Source: Callorhinus ursinus (Eukaryota; Chordata; Mammalia; Carnivora; Otariidae). Taken from it: 64,000 nt of DNA. The first letter of the stretch is position 1. Each line of letters starts with the position of its first letter. Location of the stretch: positions 127,446,348-127,510,347 of the forward strand of contig NW_020312785.1 of assembly GCF_003265705.1 (NCBI RefSeq), written 5' to 3'. Below the pieces are notes generated by a model. That model ran no database searches. It had not been told where the DNA came from and saw only the letters and a list, made by a program, of their open reading frames with translations. The position numbers and the translations under genes are program-made. Of the stretch, positions 1-11,680 are shown piece by piece.

Positions 1-1109
1 TTATCAAACTCAACACCCAAAGAACAAATAATCCAATCAAGAAATGGGCAGAAGACATGAACAGACATTTTTCCAAAGAAGACATCCAAATGGCCAACAG
101 GCACATGAAAAAGTGCTCAACATCGCTCGGCATCAGGGAAATCCAAATCAAAACCTCAAGGAGATACCACCTCACACCCGTCAGAATGGCTATAATTAAC
201 AAGTCAGGGAACGACAGATGTTGGTGGGGATGTGGAGAAAGGGGAACCCTCCTACACTGTTGGTGGGAATGCAAGCTGGTGCAACCCCTCTGGAAAACAG
301 TATGGAGGTTCCTCAAACAGTTGAAATTAGAGCTACCATTCGATCCAACAATTGCACTACTGGGTATTTACCCCAAAGATACAAATGTAGGGACCCGAAG
401 GGGTACGTGCACCCCAATGTTTATAGCAGCAATGTCCACAATAGCCAAACTGTGGAAAGAGCCAAGATGTCCATCGACAGATGAATGGATAAAGAAGATG
501 TGGTATATATACACAATGGAATATTATGCAGCCATCAAAAGGAATGAGATCTTGCCATTTGCAACGACGTGGATGGAACTGGAGGGTGTTATGCTGAGTG
601 AAATAAGTCAATCAGAGAAAGACATGTATCATATGACCTCACTGATATGAGGAATTCTTAATCTCAGGAACAAACTAAGGGTTGCTGGAGTGGTCGGGGG
701 TGGGAGGGATGGGGTGGCTGGGTGATAGGCATTGGGGAAGATATGTGCTACGGTGAGCGCTGTGAATTGTGTAAGACTGTTGAATCACAGATCTGTACTT
801 CTGAAACAAATAACGCAACATATTTTAAGAAAAAAAAAAAGAAGAAGATAGCAGGAGAGGAAGAATGAAGGGGAGTAAGTCAGAGGGGGCGACGAACCAG
901 GAGAGATGATGCACTCTGAAAAACAAACTGAGGTTTCTAGAGGGGAGGAGGGTAGGGGGATGGGTTAGCCTGGTGATGGGTATTAAAGAGGGCACATTCT
1001 GCATGGAGCACTGGGTGTTATGAACAAACAATGAATCATAGAACACTACACCAAAACAAATTATGTAATATATGGTGATTAACATAACAATAAAAAATTA
1101 AAAGAAAAG
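1..1109 (+). mobile_element. LINE-1 3' portion (ORF2 C-terminus, 3' UTR, A-rich tail), cut by window start
   Basis: This is the 3' end of a comparatively young carnivoran LINE-1. It holds the ORF2 C-terminus (open up to the stop at 648-650), then a G-rich 3' UTR with the typical blocks 'tggggtggctgggtgat', 'gaattgtgtaagactgttga', a purine-rich stretch at 826-860, 'gagcactgggtgttat' and 'tggtgattaacataaca'. It ends in an A-rich tail at about 1088-1109. The 5' end lies outside the window, so no target-site duplication can be paired. The insertion abuts older L1 sequence of the same orientation on its right. Confidence 0.92.
3..650 (+). pseudogene. LINE-1 ORF2 C-terminal fragment (open, 5' cut)
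   Basis: This reading frame is open from base 3 to the TGA at 648-650 and encodes the C-terminal ~215 residues of the LINE-1 ORF2 polyprotein. The full protein has an endonuclease, a reverse transcriptase and a cysteine-rich C-terminus; it nicks target DNA and copies RNA there. Visible here are the Z-to-C linker ('[11 protein letters not shown]') and an intact cysteine motif of the form C-x3-C-x7-H-x4-C (Cys-Trp-Trp-Gly-Cys ... His ... Cys, near bases 220-275), followed by the conserved '[13 protein letters not shown]' region. The catalytic domains are not in the window, so activity cannot be judged. An internal ATG at 57 is not a real start; the frame simply continues upstream. Most such copies are dead 5'-truncated inserts, which is why it is called a pseudogene. 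Confidence 0.9.
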
Positions 1110-2690
1110 ATATCAGGTACATGCATTGGAAAATAATTATTATTGCTAAAATGCTCATATTACCCAAGACAATCTAGAGATTCATTGCAATTTCCACTGA
1201 AATACTGATACCATTTTCACTGAACTAGAACAGAGAATCCTAAGATTGTATGAAACTACAAAGACCCTGGATAGCCAAAGCTATCTTGAGAAAGAACAAA
1301 GCTGGAGGTATTATGTTTCCTGATTTTAAACTATCTTTCAGATCTATAGTAATTAAAACAGTATGGTACTAGCATGAAAATAGACTCATTGGTCAATGGA
1401 ATACAATAGAGAGCCTAGATAAAAATCTAGGCCATATGGCCAATTAATCTATATCAAAGGAAGCAAGAATAGACAATGGAGAATAAGTCTCTTCAATAAA
1501 TAATGTTGGGAAAACTGGACAGCTACATGCAAATGAATGAAGCTAGATCACTATCTTATATAGAAAAATAAATTAAAAATGGATTAAAGATCTGAATATA
1601 AGCCCTGAAACCATAAAACCCCGCAAAGAAAACATAGGCAGTAATCACTTTGACATTGGTCTTAACAATATTTTTTGGACTAATATCCTTAGGCAAGGGG
1701 AACAAAAGCTAAAATAAAGAAATGGGATTACATCAGACTAAAAAGATTTTGCACAGTGAAGGAAAACCATCAACAAAACAAAAAGGCGACCTACAGAATG
1801 GGAGAAGATATTTGCAAATGACACATCTGATATGGGGTTAATATTCAAAATATATGAATATTTTCATATACACAAAATATACACAACTTTTATTCAAAGA
1901 CACAGCGCAATTAAAAAAAAATGGGCAGAGGACTTCAATAGACATGTTTCCAAAGAAGACATACAAATGGCCAACAGGCACATGAAAAGATACTCAAAAT
2001 CACTAATCACCAGGAAAATGCAAATCAAAACCACAGTGAGGTAATACCTCATATGTGTTAAAATGGCTAGTGTCAGAAAGACAAAAAATAACAAGCGTTG
2101 GCAAGGATGTGGAGATGAGGGAATACTCATGCACTGTTGGTGGAAATGTCAACTGATGCAACCAGTATGGAAAACAGTATAGAGATTCCTCAAAAAATTA
2201 AAAAAAGAATTACCATATGATCCTATAATTCCATTTCTGAGTATTTTTCCAAAGAAATGAAAACAATTCAAAGAGATCTATGTACCCCTATGTTCAATGC
2301 AATATTATTTTTAAAAGACAAGATATGGAAGCAACCTAAGTATCCATCGATAGATGAACAGATAAAGAAGAGGTGATATATACAGACACAATGGAATATT
2401 ACTTAGTCATTAAAAACTGAAATTTTGCCATTTGTGACAACATAAATGGACATAGAGCATATTATGCTAAGTGAAATAAGTCTTAGAAAAAGACGAATAC
2501 TCTATGATCTAACTTATACGTTCAAACTAACAACAAAACAAACAAAAATAAAACAGAAACACATTCATATATACAGGAAACAAATTGTTGGTTACCAGAG
2601 CAGGGAGGGATTGGAGGGGTGTGAAATAGGTGAAGGAGGTTAAGAGATACAAACTTTTAATTGAAAAGTAAATAAGTCAAGAAACAAAAC
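1110..2690 (+). mobile_element. Older degenerate LINE-1 (ORF2 3' half and start of 3' UTR)
   Basis: The translation shows scattered L1 ORF2 C-terminal similarity broken by many stops and frameshifts. Recognisable pieces are the region before the C-terminal domain at 1110-1820, '[14 protein letters not shown]' near 1968-2000, and the cysteine-rich 'gatgtgg...ctgttggtgg' stretch near 2105-2140. The 3' UTR begins near 2590 with 'ggtgaaggaggttaagag', a block seen in L1MA-type elements. It is much more decayed than the copy on its left, and probably continued further left before the younger copy landed. Confidence 0.8.
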
Positions 2691-2931
2691 AGATGAACAT
2701 AAGGGAAAAAGAGAGAGAGGCAAACCAGAAAACAGATTGTTAACTATAGAGAAAAAACTAAGGGTTACTGCAGGGGAGATGAATGGAGGGATGGGTTAAA
2801 TGGGTGATGGGTGTTAAGGAGGGCACTTTTGTGATGCGTACTGGGTGTTGTATGTAAGTGATGGGTCACTAAATTCTATACCTGAAACTAATATTACACT
2901 ATATGTTAACTAACTGGAATTTAAATAAAAA
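2691..2931 (+). mobile_element. LINE-1 3' UTR fragment
   Basis: A 5'-truncated L1 3' UTR containing 'aggcaaaccagaaaacag', 'gatgggttaaatgggtgatggg' pieces, 'tactgggtgttgtat', 'cctgaaactaatattacac' and ending 'ctaactggaatttaaataaaa'. This 3' end type differs from the young 'ggtgattaacataaca' type. It sits between two other L1 pieces of the same orientation; no clear TSD was seen. Confidence 0.78.
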
Positions 2932-3329
2932 CATGAAAAGATGCTCAACATCACTGATCAGCAAGGAAATGCAAATAAAAACTACAATGAGATATCACCT
3001 CACACCAGTCAGAATGGCTAAAATTAACAAGTCAGGAAATGACAGATGTTGGCAGGGATGCGGAGAAAGGGAAATCCTCCTACACTGTTGGTGGGAATGC
3101 AAACTGGTGCAAGTCACTGTAGGAAACAATACAGAGGTTCCTCAAAAAGTTAAAAATAGAACTACCTTATGATCCAGCAATTGCACTACTAGGGATTTAT
3201 CCAAAGAATACAAAAATACAATTCAAAGGTATACATACACCCCAATGTTTATAGCATCATTATCTACAATAGCCAAACTATGGAAACAGCCCAGATGTCC
3301 ATCAACTGATAAATGGATAAAGAAAAAGT

Positions 3330-3371
<42 letters not shown>

Positions 3372-3769
3372 TGTAATATTACTCAGCCAACAAAAAGAAT
3401 GAAATCTTGCCATTTGCAATGATGTGGATTGAAGCTAGAGAGTATTATGCTAAGCAAAATAAGTCAGAGAAAGACAAATACCATATGATTTCACTTATAT
3501 ATGGAATTTAAGAAATAAAACAAATGAGCGAAGGAAAAAATACAGAGAGGCAAACCAAAAAAAAAAAAAATAGACTCTTAATTATAGAGAACAAAGTGAT
3601 ATGGTTACCAGAGGGGAGGCGATGGTATGAATTAAAAAGGTGATCGAGATTATGGAATGCACTTGTGATGAGCACCAGGTGTTGTATGAAAGTACTGAAT
3701 CACTATATTGTATACCCAAACTCATATTACACTGTATGTTAACTAACTGGAATTTAAATAAAAACTGTG
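2932..3769 (+). mobile_element. LINE-1 3' portion with (GT)n expansion inside ORF2
   Basis: ORF2 C-terminal sequence begins 'atgaaaagatgctcaacatc' and preserves the cysteine-rich motif (Cys-Trp-Gln-Gly-Cys ... His ... Cys, about 3050-3105). The frame breaks after about 3170. A long GT tract replaces the usual 'tatatatacacaatgg' site at 3331-3373. The 3' UTR runs to 'ctaactggaatttaaataaaaact' at about 3767. It is intermediate in age between the first and second copies by eye. Confidence 0.85.
3331..3373 (+). repeat. (GT)n microsatellite inside L1 ORF2
   Basis: About 20 units of GT with a single interruption near the right end, within the L1 ORF2 C-terminal coding sequence. It arose at the place where related copies read 'gtggtatatatacacaatgg'. 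Confidence 0.95.
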
Positions 3770-3787
3770 ATCAAATGGATTGGGTTT

Positions 3788-4015
3788 AAGTCCTTGTTCC
3801 ATTATTGTCCAATGATCTTGGAATTTCCCTGAATTTCAGTTTCCTCATCCTTAAAATAGATGTTAATAGATACATAGGTATAATAATAGATAATAATGGA
3901 TAATAAAGGAACCTAACTCAGAGAGTGATTGTGATGATTAAATAAAATAATCAAATTAGGCTTCTAATTCAGAGTTTGGCACAAAACAATTGCTCAATAA
4001 ATATTGGTTAATTTA
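3788..4015 (+). repeat. MIR (ancient tRNA-derived SINE)
   Basis: Matches the MIR pattern: 'cagtttcctcatccttaaaatag' followed by 'gattgtgatgattaaat' and ending 'ttgctcaataaatattgg'. Strongly diverged, as expected for an element that was active in early mammals. Confidence 0.85.
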
Positions 4016-5370
4016 AGTATAAAGTAATTACTGAAGAGTGGTATAAAAGTTTTGTTATATGATACTATAATAAAATGTACCTGATTCATAATAATTTGTA
4101 TGATGATTTCAAAGAAGTTCTAAAAACAGGCACATCCACTTACTTTGCATTCCTGCAGATAAACTAACCTCAAAGCAAAGTTTAGATACCTAAAGTAGAA
4201 TGGCTAGGTACATGAAAAATGTTGATAATCTATGAGCTCATACCTAAGACTTCCCAAAAGGCTTCCCTTGGTGCCTTAAACACATTCTCTTCCTCTGCCC
4301 TCAGTGAACATATTTAGCAAGCACAAAATCAAGATTACAGGTGGCTGACTCCTTTATTTTCTAACTTTATGTTCTTTGTTGGGTTACAAACTACCACAAT
4401 TATCAAATCTGAATACCCTACAATATTATTTCCTCTGCTGTCTGGATTTTCCTCAAGTGTCTACTTACACCCCGTCTCTGTCTAATGAAATGTAATAAAA
4501 CATTGTAAAGGTCATGTGGGAAATGAACATTTCAAGCATAGCACTTACAAACTAGAGGCTTGGAATATATGTTTTTCTCCTCTCAAAAGTCACATCAAGC
4601 TCAGTGGATAACTCCTTAGTCTGCAAGTGGTAGTAAAACATCTGGAAAAAGTGGAATTAACTGGCTCTTCGAATTCCATTGTGATTTTTCCTGTCATTAC
4701 CCTCTGACTCATCTTTCAAGACTATCTCCATTATGATATACTTGAAATCTCCTGAATAAATATAACTTCAATAAGATTAAATAGTTATTTCCAAGTAAAA
4801 CTTTTATCAAAAGTTTCACCAAATGGTCAAAATACAATATATGAAATAACTTTAGTTATTAAGGAATATTTTAAAATAATACAGCTTTCAGGAAAATGAC
4901 ATGAACTAATAGTTTGGTTTGACATAAACTTTGTACTTTCTAAACATTCAAGGAATACTGTGCATTTTTTTCACTTTCATTTGATTTCAGTAAATAATAA
5001 GCCCAGCCATTCATTTTTTTAATGTTCATGTAACTAAAATGAATATGGGGGATGAGAGGGCAACTTATTTAGGCTTACACAAAGATATCACTGCACTATT
5101 TGGATATTAGAGTAAGTTAGAAAAGGTGGTTTCTAATTAGAGTAGTACCCCCCCACACACAATAAATATACATGTCGCCTACAACAAAACACTGCCAGAA
5201 TCTTATTTTAAAATGAGACATTTCCAATCTGTTTTGCTGAGCCACATTTATAATATTATCAACAAACATGAGCTGACTAAAAACATGAAGCAAGGACAGA
5301 AAGACACAAGGAAACAAGTTTTTATTGGGTGATGTTTGACCTATTGAAGATGGAATTTATTTCAATAAGG
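4016..5370. other. Unassigned AT-rich intergenic DNA
   Basis: I see no gene, RNA or assignable repeat. Open frames here are short and show no recognisable domain or codon bias. Confidence 0.5.
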
Positions 5371-5377
5371 TAATCCA

Positions 5378-5414
5378 TCTCTCTCTCTCTCTCTCTCTCA
5401 GATAGATAGATAGA
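5378..5414. repeat. Compound microsatellite (CT)n-(GATA)n
   Basis: Eleven CT units are followed directly by about three and a half GATA units. Confidence 0.95.
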
Positions 5415-7150
5415 TGTATTTGCTTGAAGTAACCACATAGAGTTCAATTTGCTCAGAATTGTAGTTTTGGGCAATTTCTCATAATGGGGATATTCTGTTA
5501 TTTCATATAATTCCAGGGATCTAAAGAACAATTAGAATAGCTCCTCAACTCAGAGGTTTCCAAACTTTCTTATTTTGTGGCACTCACAGTGTTTTAGTGA
5601 TTTTTACTTGATACCTGTGGGCTAAAAGAAATATGAGTCCTGTTTATTAAGCAGTTATATCCAAACAATAAATATTTGTATCCTAAAAAAATCACTTGCC
5701 AAATGACTAAATAATAAATATTAATGAAAATAAAACATTATTTTTATTTCATTCTTTAAATACCACAATTTCTTAGTAATGAAATGCTCATACCTGTTAA
5801 GCCTGACATAATTTCTCAAACTTTAGAATAAGATGGAACAATTTCACTGTCATTTTCTGTTCCTCACTGATTTGGTGTTATACTTGCTTAATAGCAACCA
5901 CCAGAAACTAAGCTATACAAAAATATGATGCTGCAAAAAGTAATATATATGATCTAAGGTTGAAACTGTAAATAAATAGCCTCAATAAAGTGGTTAGTGC
6001 TGTGTCTGACAGGCTGTGTTGTCTTTGAAAATTTAAAATATGTGGTGATTTACTGGGAGTTTACTGAAGAGCTTTGGACCACCTTTGCACACAGTATGGA
6101 ACCATGATTTTAAATAATTGTTTCTTATAGTAAAAATTCAATATATTTTTAAATATATAACCTCAACAGAGGCTATTGTGTTGCACTACAAGTAGAGAGT
6201 CATGGAAAGCTATGACAAGTTCTTTTCTCAAACAAAGGAAAACAGCTAGATGCAATCCTTCTTTCTCCCCATAACACAATATTGTTAGCATAATAACACA
6301 AATTTGGATGCAGCACTATTAGTGACTGGCTTCTTAACTTTCTTCCTGGCTGTTTCTCAAAATGGCTGGTGTGGGGGCGGGGGACAGGTGGGGTGTAGCG
6401 GGTAGCAGCTAAAGGTCCTATTTTCTTGTGGGGAATGGAATAGAGAAGGAAAGGGAGAACAAGGCTGGATGAAAATCCAGGTCACTCCACCCTAAGAAAT
6501 GGGGAGAGGGAGGGTGGGTCCTCTCATCTCCAATATTTTCCCATGCTTATCTTCCAAAATCTGGCCAATAAATATCACCTAAATAGGTGATTCCTTATGG
6601 CTCTGATGCTGTCCAGGAAACCCCCAGGTAGCCAATGGATCCAGAATCATCTCTATCAGTACTTAAGACAGGGCATGTTAACACTACCAGCTGGAGCTAA
6701 ACCAAACAAGAACTTGGACAGGTCTAAATTTTGTATCATTGTGGCCATTCTGTTAACTCTCATTTTATGTAATTTAATATTTTGGATCCACTCATCAAAT
6801 TACTGTGCCAGGAAATCTAACTACCTCATGTATTAGATATCCACTGCAAGTCAGTTCTGTACCAACACAAGAGTTATATAGATAATTAATTTTCCATAAA
6901 TCAGAGAAGAGAACATCTTTAAGGGTTTCTCAGAAGTAATAAGAACCTGAGCTTATTTATCCAGATTCTTAACCATAAGCCATATCCTTGTCCCAACCCC
7001 ATTATGGCACCAAATACGAGGCATCCAAACTACTGCCTTGGATCAGCGTCAGACCTTGGACCTTGGAGAACTCAGAAAGCCTGATGGAACTTTCCAATAA
7101 TGCTGGAAGACAGTCATACCCTACTACTCTAAAATATCTTTGAACCTGTT
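5415..7150. other. Unassigned intergenic DNA with a G-rich patch
   Basis: No gene recognised. Around 5543 'cagaggtttccaaactt' resembles the terminal inverted repeat of hAT-type MER elements, but the rest could not be matched. A local G-rich patch at 6370-6410 and 6500-6520 has no adjoining promoter-like or coding structure that I can see. Confidence 0.4.
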
Positions 7151-7154
7151 TGGA

Positions 7155-7475
7155 GTAGTTTTAGAAAATATCATTGATTTTTCAATATTTATTTTATAAC
7201 CAATCATTTTATTGAATTTGTAATATTCTTCAGTAGTGCTTTGGATATCATATTATTGTCAAATTTGTGTTGCTGTTATGTAATATTATGTGTAATATTA
7301 TAACTCTTATTTTCTTTCTTTTCTAACTGAAGTGGTTAGAACTTTCAGAATAACTTTAAAAGATATTACTGATAGTGAGCAAATTTAGACTATTCCTGAC
7401 TTTAATGAAAATTCTTCTAGTATTGTACACTAAATATATTGCTGGCAACATTTTCCAATTTAAAAATTGTGCAAT
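7155..7475 (-). mobile_element. Ancient L1M ORF2 fragment (RT region)
   Basis: Read on the minus strand this resembles the decayed reverse-transcriptase part of an old L1. The + strand shows the usual order 'ttttattgaatttgtaat', 'tattttctttcttttctaactgaa ... tagaactttcag' and 'cctgacttta'. Divergence is high and no frame survives. Confidence 0.5.
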
Positions 7476-9680
7476 ACATATTGATATTTTAACACATCCC
7501 TTTCATTTACTGCCATATGCACAATTTTTGTCAGCATGCCTCCCTCTAAAACAGGTTAATATTTCTCAAAAGTACATTCCATGACATAAAAAAACGTGCA
7601 ATTCAACAGGAAACAAATTATTTTAATAGTGCTTTGTCATTTTCATTAAGACAATAACAATAGTAACAATAGTAATTTAAGACAAGTGGCATTTCTCAAC
7701 ACGTCTCTATGTATTTATTACTGTTTATTTTTCTAACCACAAATATTTGAATTTATGGCCTCACAACTGACTAGTTACAACCAAAAAGTCAAACTTGAAC
7801 CACTGATACTTATTTAAATGGACTTGTTAAAAAGAATAAAAAAAAACAACAATTAGCACTAACGTTTGTAGTAACAAGAAGTATTAGACAATTTAAGTTT
7901 AATACTTTACTTTAATCTGTTGAAATTAAAGCAAATAACAAACAGGCTGAAACATAGACATCAGGGCTTTGATAACCTTCCAGATGGTAGACAGACTACA
8001 AGGCAGAGATGAGACTCAACTCATTTAATTTTGCTACTTGTCAGCTGTACTAATAATATGAAGAGTGGCAGAAACTGTTAAAAGGAGGTGATGAAGTATG
8101 CCATTTATTTAAATGACAGAGTCCTTTATTAGCACCTATTTATCATAGATAAATCAAAGTGAATGGTGAGAATAGCTTATAGTCATAGTGAAATAGCAGA
8201 ATGCTAGGGCATAAGAAAAATATTACAGCAGCTCTTAGAAGATCAATGGATCTGAAAAAATTGGGTCTTCTAACAATCATTGCTGACATATAACAGAAAC
8301 ATTTAGGACCCATGTGGAATATTTTTCTTTGACCATTTTTTCTCCTATTTCTCCCCCACTATTTCAAAAAACATGCTGGCTTCAGATATCCTTCAGTTTA
8401 GCTATTGTCAATAAACATTTTGTTCAACCTTCTTTCAACCTATAGGGGAGAAGTAAGAATATAAACCAAGGTGGAATAATATTTCTAAAATAAGTTTATC
8501 AAAACACTGAGATAACATTGTGTTGATTGAGCTTGACTTGCTAACTTACTAAAGGTGAATTGTTCTTCCCTGGTCTGAAAGGAAACTGATTTGACATCCT
8601 ATCTTTACCTTAAATATGTCATAAAATTATGAAACACTCCCATAAAATTAGATTTTACAAAACCATGGCTTGCATAGTACATATAAATAGCTACAGATAC
8701 AAGATAAAAGCTGGTTCAATTTATTTAATTTCTTAATATTAATTGAGGTGGGGGGACAGCTTTCATATTTTTTTTATAAAGTTGTTTCCAAATTTTACTC
8801 TAAGAAGTGGTATTAGTTCTGTCCAATCCTATCATTTGGGATTTGTTTTACAAATGTGATATCCTTACTTGTTTTTAAATTGTATTACAGTTACAAAAAA
8901 GGATATACGCAACTTTAAAAATGATAAAGTTTGGGTGGGGGAAGAAAGAAAAAATTATCTCTCAATAGTGGTAATTGTAAACATTTAAAAAGGAGACAAC
9001 TAAGAAGTTACCCTCGGAAAACAAAATACTTTCCATTATACTTAACTCTTCAATAATTGGGAGGGTGTTCCTGGCCAACAAAGTATTATATTTAAAGCAA
9101 TCAATATGTCAGAGAAACCTGTTCACAGTGATGAAACCTTCTGCTTTCCGATATGTCTGTGCAATGATAAGAACTGATTCAAGATTCTGGTAATTTGAGG
9201 AAGTGCTATGCTAAGCATGATCTCTCAAAATAATCATGAGATGAGCCTGCTTTCAGAAAGAAGGATGCACAGCTGCTGGTGCCAATTCCAGATGAAAGCA
9301 AACCTTAAGCAGAAAGAAATCTATATTTTATCCTGTGGTCTATAGTCTTTCCTCAACAGGTGATCCAATTTAAACTTTATTTGAGGTGTATTATCTCTGA
9401 ATATTCAGTATCCTCAGCCTTGGTACTCTAATTGCTTCTAGCCTTAAGGTTGTCCTTACCTGGCAGGTGACCTAACGCAATCATTGTTGCCAACTATACT
9501 CTTCCCTTAAAATTCTACTTCTGTTTTGCAACTTTGTTCCGGTAGTGACTCCCTGATAAATTTATTGCTTCCTGGTTCCAAAGACACAGCTCCTGTCACA
9601 TTACTAAGCTTCACAGATATTCTTACCTTAAGAACAATAGTGTCCTTGTGGGTTGTAATAATGCCCATCCATGTCTGCAA
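7476..9680. other. Unassigned intergenic DNA
   Basis: AT-rich sequence without recognisable genes, RNA or repeats. A short G-run at 8747-8755 and poly-T at 8768-8777 are the only low-complexity marks. Confidence 0.45.
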
Positions 9681-9695
9681 AAGAAGGGCATTCTT
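9681..9695. repeat. Target-site duplication, left copy
   Basis: The 15-mer 'aagaagggcattctt' occurs here and again, identically, at 10732-10746, exactly flanking a minus-strand L1. Confidence 0.96.
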
Positions 9696-10731
9696 TTTTT
9701 TTTCAGAGCAGATTTTTTATTGTTATGTTAATCACCATACATTACATCATTAGTTCTTGATGTAGTGTTCCATGATTCATTGTTTGTGCATAAGACCCAG
9801 TGCTCCACGCAGAATGTGCCCTCTTTAACACCCATCACCAGGCTAATCCATCCCCCCACCCTCCTCCCCTCTAGAACCCTCAGTTTGTTTTTCAGAGTCC
9901 ATCGTCTCTCATGGTTCGTCTCCCCCTCCGACTTATTCCCCTTCATTCTTCCCCTCCTGCTATCTTCTTCTTTTTCTTTTTTCTTAACATATGTTGCGTT
10001 ATTTGTTTCAGAAGTACAGATCTGTGATTCAACAGTCTTGCACAATTCACAGCGCTCACCATAGCACATACCCTACCCACTGTCTATCACCCAGCCACCC
10101 CCTCCCTCCCACCCCCCACCACTCCAACAACACTCAGTTTGTTTCCTGAAATTAAGAATTCCTCATATCAGTGAGATCATATGATACATGTCTTTCTCTG
10201 ATTGACTTATTTCACTCAGCATAACACCCTCCAGTTCTATCCACATCGTTGCAAATGGCAAGATCTCATTCCTTTTGATGGCTGCATAATATTCCATTGT
10301 GTATATATACCACTTCTTCTTTATCCATTCATCTGTTGAGAGACATCTTGGCTCTTTCCACAGTTTGGCTATTGTGGACATTGCTGCTATAAACATTGGG
10401 GTGCACGTACCCCTTCGGATCCCTACATTTGTATCTTTGGGGTAAATACCCAGTAGTGCAATTGCTGGATCGTATGGTACTCTATTTTCAACTGTTTGAG
10501 GAACCTCCATACTGTTTTCCAGAGTGGTTGCACCAGCTTGCATTCCCACCAACAGTGTAGGAGGGTTCCCCTTTCTCCGCATCCCCGCCAACATCTGTCG
10601 TTTCCTGACTTGTTGATTTTAGCCATTCTGACTGGTGTGAGGTGGTATCTCACTGAGGTTTTGATTTGGATTTCCCTGATGTCGAGCGATGTGGAGCACT
10701 TTTTCATGTGTCTGTTGGCCATTTGGATGTC
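9696..10731 (-). mobile_element. Young 5'-truncated LINE-1, minus strand, with perfect TSDs
   Basis: The insert is 1036 bp and is bounded by identical 15-bp duplications. On the + strand it starts with a poly-T run of 8 (the A-tail), then 9 bases 'cagagcaga' of non-L1 sequence, then the reverse complement of the carnivoran L1 3' UTR ('ttattgttatgttaatcacc' onward). The C-terminal part of ORF2 follows from 10163 to 10731. The 5' truncation falls within the codons of the 'DIQMANRHM' region. The perfect duplication and good match to other young copies in the window suggest a fairly recent insertion. Confidence 0.95.
10163..10731 (-). pseudogene. LINE-1 ORF2 C-terminal fragment with one frameshift
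   Basis: The frame from 10731 encodes the ORF2 C-terminal domain including the C-x3-C-x7-H-x4-C motif (Cys-Trp-Arg-Gly-Cys ... His ... Cys; around 10540-10595). It loses the frame near 10480, and the correct continuation ('[17 protein letters not shown]' and on to the normal TGA at 10163-10165) is in the next frame. Comparison with the copy at 3-650 points to loss of a single base near 10480, where 'gtagctc' is expected on the + strand and 'gtactc' is seen. Without endonuclease and RT the piece is non-functional regardless. Confidence 0.9.
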
Positions 10732-10746
10732 AAGAAGGGCATTCTT
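10732..10746. repeat. Target-site duplication, right copy
   Basis: Identical to 9681-9695; marks the 5' end of the minus-strand L1. Confidence 0.96.
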
Positions 10747-11290
10747 CTAGGAGGAAATCTTCCTGCTGTAATCCTACTCAATGGTCTTAAAAGTAAAATT
10801 ATGCTCTTTCCTATGTCTATATACTCACATGGCACAACTCTGCCCAGAGGATAGAAATAAGATATTGCTGTAATGGTGTGCAGCTTGGCTTGGGGGGCTA
10901 TGGCAGGCTTTGTCCCCAACCCTTTCCTCTGAATATAACCATCTGGCCATCTCTGTTTTCCAAGCCATTTCCCCCAACCTAGATTTTCCCTCACAGTTGA
11001 GGAGCCGATAATACATTTTACTCTGCCTTTCTAACGTTTTGTTTGACTTTTTCTCCTTTAATTTTCCATTCTGTGGCCCACAGGACCACCTCTATTGCTA
11101 CTCCATTGGAAAATAAAATGTCTCATTAATAGACAAACTAGCTCCATTCAATGTACTAATTGACCACCAATTTGGGGGTACAGGTAGCATGCAGTACTGG
11201 ATGAAACAGTTCTCTTTAAATAAGCACCCTGATTCTCAAGATCACCTCTGGTGTGCCCGAGTGCTACTTCACCTGAGTGCTACTCCACAT
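10747..11290. other. Unassigned intergenic DNA
   Basis: No gene or repeat recognised. Overlapping open frames at 10825-11016 are unrelated to any protein I know. Confidence 0.45.
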
Positions 11291-11293
11291 ACT

Positions 11294-11358
11294 TGCACAC
11301 ACACATGTGCACGCACGTGTGGGCCGGCGCACACAACCACCCACCTACACACACACAT
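11294..11358. repeat. Imperfect CA-rich low-complexity tract
   Basis: Interrupted CA dinucleotides with CpG-containing variants ('gcacgcacgtg', 'ggccggcgcac'). Confidence 0.85.
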
Positions 11359-11680
11359 TAAGAGGAGATCATGGGATCCCAGTAGTTATGGAAATACCCT
11401 CTTTTAATAAAACTGTTACAATTCATTGGAATGGACATGTGCAATCTTATCTCTCTCCCCCTGGAAATCGTTGTTTCCTTAGTGGTTTTTAAAATTAGTG
11501 CAATTAAGCCTTGTAGATCATATTCTATCTCTGCCTAAGAATACTGGCTTCTGCAAAATCATTTTGTTAGCTGATCATAAGACCACCTATATTTTGTAGG
11601 TAGGAACACTGGATTATGGCATTATAGATAAGGAATATGAGATATGCCATTAGACAAAAGTTAAAACTGTACTGCTTTCT

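Noticed and set aside
6361..6520. G-rich patch as a promoter or CpG island
   Set aside because: Very few CpG dinucleotides, no adjacent coding or RNA feature.
9526..10069. Plus-strand and minus-strand frames of 75-113 codons within the L1 3' UTR
   Set aside because: Both lie in non-coding L1 3' UTR; the long openness comes from its biased base composition.
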